Part shown: positions 57,166 through 64,000 of the stretch, in pieces
How positions within the stretch are numbered: the stretch's first letter is position 1
Layout: the number at the start of each line of letters is the position of its first letter
Assembly (NCBI GenBank): GCA_022432975.1
Contig: CM039502.1
Coordinates: 76,937,330-77,001,329, forward strand
Source of the DNA: Begonia masoniana
Lineage: Eukaryota; Streptophyta; Magnoliopsida; Cucurbitales; Begoniaceae
Direction of reading: 5' to 3'
Length of the DNA stretch: 64,000 nt
The notes under the pieces: model-generated
What the model was told of the DNA's origin: nothing
What the model saw: only the letters and a program-made list of their open reading frames with translations
Database searches by the model: none
Program-made: the position numbers and the translations under genes

Positions 57166-60100
57166 TATTGACACGGTGGCCCTTAGAAAAGGGTCCGTGT
57201 AAAACCCACAAATTTAGTCAAGAGAGTGTTCGGGTGTGTGGTTGTGAATATGGCCAAAAATAATGAATAATTATGTCAATAAATGCAAAGGAAAAATGAG
57301 GTGAGTGATGTGTGTGCTAGTGGTCTAATGTATGATGCATAATGAGCATAAAAAAAATAGAAATAGATGGGAGAAGAAGTAGTGGAATGAAGGAAATCCG
57401 TGGAGATGAAAAATGCAAGAAAGATGAAGAAGAAAATTGCAAGAAATTAAATGTGAGGTGTGTGAGTGTTAGAGCCGAAATTAAAGGTGGAGATGTGTGT
57501 GAAAGGTAATGGAAATGCTAGAAATGAAAATACCTTCGGCGGATCCAAATAACTATCTTACATTTTACGCTCTTGGATAAACGATTTTCCCGGAGGAAAA
57601 ACGACCACCTAGGGCCTAGATTTTCATCTTCACTCAATCCCAATGGAGAAGGCGATGGAATAGCTAAGAGTTAACCAAACAACCCGAAAGCTAGGTTAAC
57701 AATGGAGGGCTTCTCCACTTGATTCAAAGAATCAAGGAAAACCAAAGCAAACAAGCTTGGAGAGAAATAAGAGTTTTATAAATTTGGCAAAAGTTCCAAT
57801 ACATGCACCAATGCTATGCTTAAATAAGCAATCCTAAGGTGGATGGTTAGGATTTCTATAAGGATGAATGAATGGTGGCCCTTGGATGAAAAAAGAATGG
57901 ATGACCAAGATCAAGGCAAACAAGCACAAATCTTAGGGAGAAGATGAATGTCATGCCTAAATAGGTCAATAAAGGGAATCTTGTCACATCATCAATCCAT
58001 GAGGCCACTATCTCTTATCCTTGCAAGGTTAAAAATCCAAGTTTGGGTCTCCCTTGGGTTGAAACACTATGGGCCTAAGTATCTTCAAAAGAATGAGCCA
58101 AATGTGATGCCTCCACGTGGTGCCTCCAAATGTGCCAAGTGATGTCCCCAAGTGGGCCTCCAAATGCCTTCAAGTAATTGGCCAAATAATGGGTCAAGTA
58201 ATGGATCCCAAAATTTGGGACAAAGTGGTAAATCCCAACCAAGCCACCAATATGTGACTAAGCCTAAGTAAAATACTAAAGCATGAAAATGACTAATGGC
58301 TAAGAGTTTGCCAAAAGAAAAAATAAAAATAAAATAAAGGAAAATTACAAAACTTGATCTCCAGAAGACAAATTCCGGCTTCTGCTAGTCCAGCTGGTGC
58401 TCGAGGATTTTCTTCATTACATTTCGAGCTTTGCTTCCATGAGAACTCTAAATTTGTTGAACTAGCTTCCCATGCACCGTTCTCCAATAGTTCGTTACCT
58501 ACACAAGAGAGCACGTAATAAGTAAGGAGAATAAATAAAGTTTTGGCCTTACGGATTTTCAATTAATTGAGCCTCTTGGCATGTCATCCTCTCCGGGTGA
58601 TTTGAGGATTTGACCTCAAATCCATTAGTTGACTTTTTCCCGAAGTTGTCTCCTCCAAAACTTGGGACAATGATCTCAACTAGACTCTCTAAATGATTGT
58701 ATTTGATGATGATGAAGAAGGTGTAGTCTGTCAATAGGGTATGGAGTTGAAATCTCTTTAACCGCCAATAGGGTATGGAGTTGACACAATTTTCAAATTT
58801 TGGGTGGTTGGGTGGTCTTTTCACAAAGTTCTTTGGTAAAGGTATTAAGATTGAATTCATGAGGTACTTTGGAGGGTGATTGCTCAGGAGTGGAGTGAAA
58901 ATTTCCAAAGTATTCGAATTCTAAATGTGATGGCACGAGATACTCCTTTGACCAATGAGTTAATCTTTCTATCTCTAAGACCATGGGTACAAGCTCAACA
59001 TCCAAACGAACCTTGTGAGGTGTTTGGCTCCAACTAGTCCTCAAAGTCCAAGTGTTCAAATAGCCGGAGGTTAGTGAGCTTGTTGATACCAAATCAACGG
59101 CTTCTTTGACTCTCGTCCGATGATAGAATTTGTGATAGTCATGAAGTGAGGCTAGTCGTTTTGCTAATTTACCCAATTGCAAACTATGGCTTTTGTTGCG
59201 TCCATTGGGCGTACATTTTTCCTTGTTTTGCCTAGTCTTATTATGGTCCAAAGTAGTACAATATGAATGAACTAAGAAATAGGCTAACTTCTTTAGGCAT
59301 GGGTGGGGAAGAGGGTTTATTCTTTTAACATTCGAAGAGAGTGGGGTAGACCAATGATCGTATTAAAATTTCAAAAATAATCTCTTCACTTAACTCCCTC
59401 TTTTCTTGTTGCCATGTTAACTCTTCTTTCAAATGGCAAGATATCTTTTCTTCTTCCACCATTTCTTCCCAAAGGTCATTTAATTTAAGGAAGGGTAAAT
59501 TTGAGGGTTAGGCGGCGGGTTCTTTGGCATAAAGAGGATTATAATGCCACTTGATGTCACTTGAGTAAGAGTGTTCTTGAGTTGAACCATCCAATTGGTA
59601 TTCAATACCATGTACGGGCGGCAGCCCTTGTGGTAGTTCCTCCGTTACTCGTTCAATATTTTCTCCCTTCAAACTTTCTTCCTCCTTTTGACTATCCATT
59701 ACAAGACGAGGGACTTTCTCGGGATAACAATTAGCTTCGTTAGTGTCTCTTCCTCTTCTACACTTAAGTTCGGTGTTTTCTCTAAAATTTCTTGCTTTTC
59801 AACGTTACTTAAGAATTCTTGATTGAGTTCATTAAACCTTTTGGGCATAGAAGGCGGTGGTCTAGGGATGGTTAGTGGATTTACAAGTTTACTCGAAGTT
59901 TCTTGAACCCACTTTTCCAAAAGGTGACTAGTAGTTTCAAGTCCGTGTATGATCTCATCTAGCAGTCTTAGATCCCTTTCCACAATTGGTTTGGGAGGTA
60001 GAATTGGTTGTTGGTTGACCCTAGTCCTTATCCTCAATTTATCCCTTAACTTACGTCTGTGAGGGGAGGGATATTCAAGACTATTTTGATTCCTAAATTT

Positions 60101-60342
60101 GGAGGAGTTAGGGTAATATCTAGGATGATCTTCTTTAAAGATTTTTTCCTTAAAATGGTATTTTTGGATATGTGGTAAGCCACATGAAAATTCACTCATA
60201 TTGGTCATTAATAAGTGTTAGACAATTAAATCCAAGTTTTAAAAATTTGACGTAGTTAGATTTTATTTCTTTCCTAAGTTGCCTTTCTCCAAAATTAGGG
60301 ATTGAATAATTTGTGGGAGTCATTCAATGCACTTATTTTGCC
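57166..60342 (-). mobile_element. Gypsy-like insertion within the MULE transposase
   Basis: The transposase reading is lost at 57166 and resumes near 60343. On the minus strand, frames at 60208-59699, 59699-59508, 59251-58793 and 58908-58549 are open but separated by stops. One carries LPQGLPPVHGIEYQLD, closely resembling the GLPPxRGIEHQID block that precedes RT in plant gypsy elements; no complete RT follows. A 19-bp duplication (CAATAGGGTATGGAGTTGA) occurs at about 58733 and 58775. I could not place LTR boundaries or a target duplication, so the exact element limits are uncertain. Confidence 0.5.
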
Positions 60343-60695
60343 AGGTCAGGGACAAACCGAACCTGACCATGTTCGAAATGATCCGAAAGTGCTTGATGAC
60401 TCGCATCGTAAAGAAATTTGATAAGATGGCCCAATCAACCGATGCCCTATGTCCTCATATAAGGAAAAAGCTTGATAAGCTAACGAGTGTATCTGGAAAT
60501 TGGAGTGCAACGTTTGCAGGAGCTGCACGATTTCAAGTCAGCAACGGTTACGAACAATTCATTGTCGACATGAATTTGTGTGCGTGCAACTATACCAGGT
60601 GGAAGTTTACAGGAATCCCCTGTGTCCATTCCATTCCTTGTATGTACTGGATGAGAGTAGCGCTGAAAAATTACGTGCATGCATGCTATCACAGG

Positions 60696-62194
60696 TGATA
60701 AGTGTGTATTTTACACACTTATTGATGCTTTTTACACTTGATTTGATAAGTTTTTCTCAAGTGTGTGAAGGAATTTGATGAATTTTGTGTAAGTGTGCAG
60801 ACAAATTATCTAAAATAGGCTGAGGAAGAAAATAATAAGCTGAAAGAAGAAAAGAAAGATCGGGTGGTGAAAGCAGAGAAGGTGGCGATCGATCGGCCCT
60901 CAGTAGGCGATCGATCGCCTGAAAAGAATACAGAGTTAAGAGAAAAGAAAACAGAAGAAGCGCCGATCAATCGCTCATGTCAAGCGATTGATCGGCTGAA
61001 GAGAAATATTATTGAGAAAAATTGTGCACGAAACAGAGAAGGTGTCGATCGATCGCTCATTCCTGCGATCGATCAGCTGAAAAGAAAAAGAATTAGGCAG
61101 AGAAGAGGGCGATCGATCGCCACATTTCAAGAGATCGATCGGGACACGATTTATAACAGGCGATCGACCGGCTTCTTCCCGCGATCGATCGCTTACAATT
61201 TTGGAAAGATTACGTATTCTAATTTCCACCGTTAATCTCAGGAAACATTGAATCTCAACCATTGATCGGCTAAAGACAAGAAAGAAAACCTAAAAGAGAG
61301 GCATTCTGTGAAGCATTCGGTGATTTTTGGCAAGCAGAAGGCAGAGAGCAGCAATTCGGCAATTTTGGAGAAGAGAAGCGGCTATTCATCGAAGAGGGGA
61401 TTTCTCAAGACACCAACATAGTTTTCTTTCTTTTCCTTTAATTTTTACTTATGAACATCATTATTATTATTGTTTTCTATTGTTTTAGCATGAACTAATT
61501 TTTTCATCTAGGGCTACGATGTAGCCGGACGATATTTATTTATTTTTCTTCGTTTAATTATATTTTATAAGTATTTCTTCTAATATTGTTGGCACATTTA
61601 ATTTCTGTTCTTAAAGCCTGTAAATTTGTAACAAATCTTTACTTGATTTTTGGGGTGTTTTGAGACTGAGAGGTGATAAATATCCGAGCAATGAAATTAA
61701 TGTCATGAATATGCGTAGGCTAGAGATAGTTACGGTATTGATGTGATCATTAAATTTCTTAATTTATTTGTATTTGATTAATATAAGATTTGAGACTGAG
61801 AAGTGATAACTCATTAATCAGATAACCTATGCAATGCTCGAGAGAGATTGTATTAGAATGTAGTGAAATCGATCATCAACATAGGAATAATATTTAAGAA
61901 TTTAATTACGAAGGACTGAAAAAATTGTTGTCTTGGTGAAATCATAGTACCTAGGATTTTATTAATCAGATTTAATCCTATTTTATCTATTGCAATATTT
62001 TGCATTAGTTTATTTTAATTGTTTTGGTTGTTTAATTTAATTTAAATTCTTAAATCCATAAAACGTGTGTTCAATTTAGAATTAAGACTAATAAATTCGA
62101 TTATTAATTAATAAGTTTTTGTGGGTTTGACACTCTACTTTATCACTTTATTACTTGTTGCGACTCGTACACTTGCGAAATAATTTTCACAACA
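60696..62194 (+). mobile_element. 1.5 kb solo LTR inside the MULE
   Basis: TGATAAGTGTGTATTTTACA...CACAACA (TG...CA) is flanked by the perfect target duplication ACAGG (60691-60695 and 62195-62199). Removing it rejoins the transposase reading (YHR | LKYLRMYSHYIRPL). The start motif TGATAAGTGTGTA and the end region with ACTTGCGA resemble Tat/Athila-type gypsy LTRs. From about 60883 to 61195 it is rich in CGATCGATCG palindromes, like the unrelated LTR at 638-3269. The strand is given by convention; orientation is not proven. Confidence 0.85.
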
Positions 62195-62444
62195 ACAGGC
62201 TAAAATACTTGCGGATGTACTCACACTATATTCGTCCATTAGCGGCCAACTAATGTGGTCACCCGTAGAAGGGCTGCACAAAATCTTCCTACTCAAAAGA
62301 AAGAGTCAACCTGGTAGGTCGAAGAAGACAACAGTGCAAGATGCCGAAAAGCCGTTAAGCTCAAGAATTAGTAAGAGGAACTCCACCCTGCTGTGTCGTA
62401 TATGTCGGCAGCAGGGACATAATACTCGCACTTGTCCTAATTAG

Positions 62445-63008
62445 GGATCAACTTCAGGCGCTGCTACGCAAAACACATTCATGAGGTTCAATATATTTGA
62501 CAGGATGCAGGAATCTTCGACATGCGGCCGTGGCAGAAACTGTTGAATTTTTTGTTGGCAGAGAAACGAGTCATTCATTTTTTAATTTATTTATTCTTTA
62601 ATTATTAATTTAATTTTTTTAAGGTACCATTTATTAATTTAATTTTGAGGGTTGTCAAATAATATATGAAGGTACCATTTATTCCTTTTTTTAAGGTACC
62701 ATTTATTCTTTAATTATTAATTTAATTTTTGTAGGTTAGTCAAATAATATATTAGCTTATGTTAAACACAGTATTAAATTTTAAACAAAATATATAATAA
62801 TTTCATTCGTTTATATTAAATTTATATTTTAATAATTAATTATATTAACTTATATTAAATACATTACTAAATTTATATAATTTAGTAAAAAAATTATATT
62901 AAAATGTATATTATTACAAAAATAAACTACCCGACATAAAATTAAAGTACATAAAATTTACAGACGAAAAGTAAAATGCATGAAATTCAATACAAAAAAT
63001 AAACTAAA
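62445..63008. other. AT-rich spacer with short tandem duplications
   Basis: This follows the transposase end. Segments containing AAGGTACCATTTATT recur three times between about 62620 and 62720, with TTTAATTATTAATTTAATTTT blocks between them. No gene or terminal repeat is identified. Confidence 0.55.
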
Positions 63009-63992
63009 CTACGCCGATGGGTCATCGTCGTCTTCGTCTCCCTCTCTGTTTCTATTCGCTATCCAATCATGGAACCTCGCATCGAGCCCATCGAATCTAC
63101 CTATGAGGAGTTGGATCTCCTGCTGCTGGCTTTACTATGCATCAATCACCTGCTGTAGCTACTTGCTGCTGCGTCTGATGCATCTGATACACCTATTACT
63201 GGTGCGTCTGCTGCATCTGATACATCATCTGCAGATACTGCCTCGTGTCCCATCCAGAGGTCTCCTCCTCTTGGGGGGCCAATGGCGTCGATGGGGCCTC
63301 CTCCATCGACACATCCCGAGAGGTGGATGCCCTTCGCTCTTCAGCCCCCAATTGTCGTCGACGTTCACGAGGCTCATCAGGATCAAATGATTCCTACCAA
63401 ATACGTCGGTCGATTTAAGGGCTCTACTCAGCTCGTTACTTGGTAGCTGAATCTCAGCTCGCTCGATGATCTTCAAAATCAGTGCACCATATGAGAGATT
63501 TTTGTTAGATGTTCGCCCGACTTCACGCATGTGCCCTATAATCAAGAAGTCAAGGTCAAAAGGGCTTCCCCTTGCACAACTTCTCCATGACATACAGGTC
63601 CATGCAGCTCACAAGATGTCTATGTCATTCTCGTGGCAGAAGGGTGGGTTAGCAGGTTGCGAAGAACCCGACCTCTAACATTCAAATCATTCGATCGTGG
63701 TTTCACGAACCACCCAATGTTGGAATTGTGATTAATTTTCCGTATGAACTCTACTCCCTCGGGCAATGTGAAAAAAAGGACAGTCTCAGGAAGAATGATA
63801 ATATTGTTCCGCCCCTTCTATGGAAAACCTCAGCACTTCATTCACTGTCTCTGGACGTATCACAATCTCTGTACCAAGGATGTAAGTCTTGAAACTATTA
63901 AAAACTCTCAACCTCCCGGTTGGTGTCAAGTTCGCGTAGAACAAGCGAACTATTCTCTCGCAGCTACGACCCCTAAATAATACACTCTGCAT
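63009..63992 (-). pseudogene. Broken plant transposon-protein-like ORF
   Basis: The minus-strand reading from the window edge begins with VRLFYANLTP, FNSFKTYILGTEI, VNEVLRF, is broken by stops at 63784-63786 and beyond, continues with EIQLPSNELSRALKSTDV, and ends with a Gln-rich tail and IQLLIGRFDGLDARF, stop at 63009-63011. The order (IRxFY..., S.V.G..I.I.P..VN..L) resembles the first domain of the Sirevirus third ORF at 13.2-13.4 kb. It is probably part of an element that extends beyond the window. Family assignment is by eye. Confidence 0.55.
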
Positions 63993-64000
63993 AGGCCGTT

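Larger units (their letters stand above)
56288..62444 (+). pseudogene. MuDR-type (MULE) transposase pseudogene, multiply interrupted
   Basis: Segment 1 (56288-56690) has an acidic N-terminus, a stop at 56582-56584, then IKFTKSEKRRLTAEC and CEWQLHAS of the MuDR N-terminal zinc region. Segment 2 (about 56700-57165) continues in another frame: IKSLIDSHSCSR, DFTVDISH, EQYGQLWSYA, GSTIKING and CLDDCHLHG, where the Asp corresponds to the first catalytic residue. About 300 residues of the DDE core are then missing behind a 3.2 kb insertion. Segment 3 (about 60345-60695) has the SWIM finger CACNYTRWKFTGIPCVH. The solo LTR 60696-62194 follows, and segment 4 (62195-62444) ends with the CCHC knuckle CRICRQQGHNTRTC. 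The gene cannot make an active transposase. Confidence 0.85.

Overview
This is nuclear DNA from a flowering plant. The evidence is spliced genes with GT-AG introns, a chloroplast-targeted NDH-complex subunit, a plant-type CW-SET histone methyltransferase, and plant retrotransposon families (Sirevirus, long-LTR gypsy, Cassandra TRIM, MULE). I read it as a eudicot; the style of the repeats would fit Cucurbitaceae, but that is only a guess.

Region 1 (1-24.7 kb) is repeats nested in repeats. A gypsy-type element with 2.6 kb LTRs (638-20634, target duplication TGTTT) keeps only a gag remnant, so it looks non-autonomous. An almost intact 10.5 kb Ty1-copia Sirevirus (6380-16925, target duplication CCTTG) is inserted in it; it has gag, pol and an env-position third ORF. 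A solo LTR of the 5S-rRNA-derived TRIM Cassandra (17563-17948, target duplication ATAAG) sits in the same host element. Just downstream is a four-LTR tandem Cassandra array (21414-23121), followed by a long foldback element.

Region 2 (24.7-55.5 kb) carries the host genes. The first is a 1898-residue H3K36 methyltransferase of the ASHH2/SDG8 type (+, 18 exons), with a 2.1 kb gag-only retroelement in one intron. It converges on a TCHQD-class glutathione S-transferase (-), which is divergent from the chloroplast NdhM gene (+). Last is a five-exon gene of unknown function (-), whose large intron holds a decayed copia element with a LINE fragment inside it. For all four genes the exon lengths add up to a whole number of codons and the splice phases agree.

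Region 3 (55.7-64 kb) is repeats again. A MuDR-type transposase pseudogene is split by a gypsy-like block and by a 1.5 kb solo LTR (target duplication ACAGG). The end of the window holds a broken ORF that resembles the Sirevirus third ORF.

The most noteworthy points are the D-to-N change in reverse-transcriptase motif A of the otherwise full-length Sirevirus, the multi-LTR Cassandra array with 5S promoter sequence and a terminal palindrome, the palindrome-rich LTR motifs shared by unrelated elements, and an internal gene duplication apparently resolved by a 73-nt intron.
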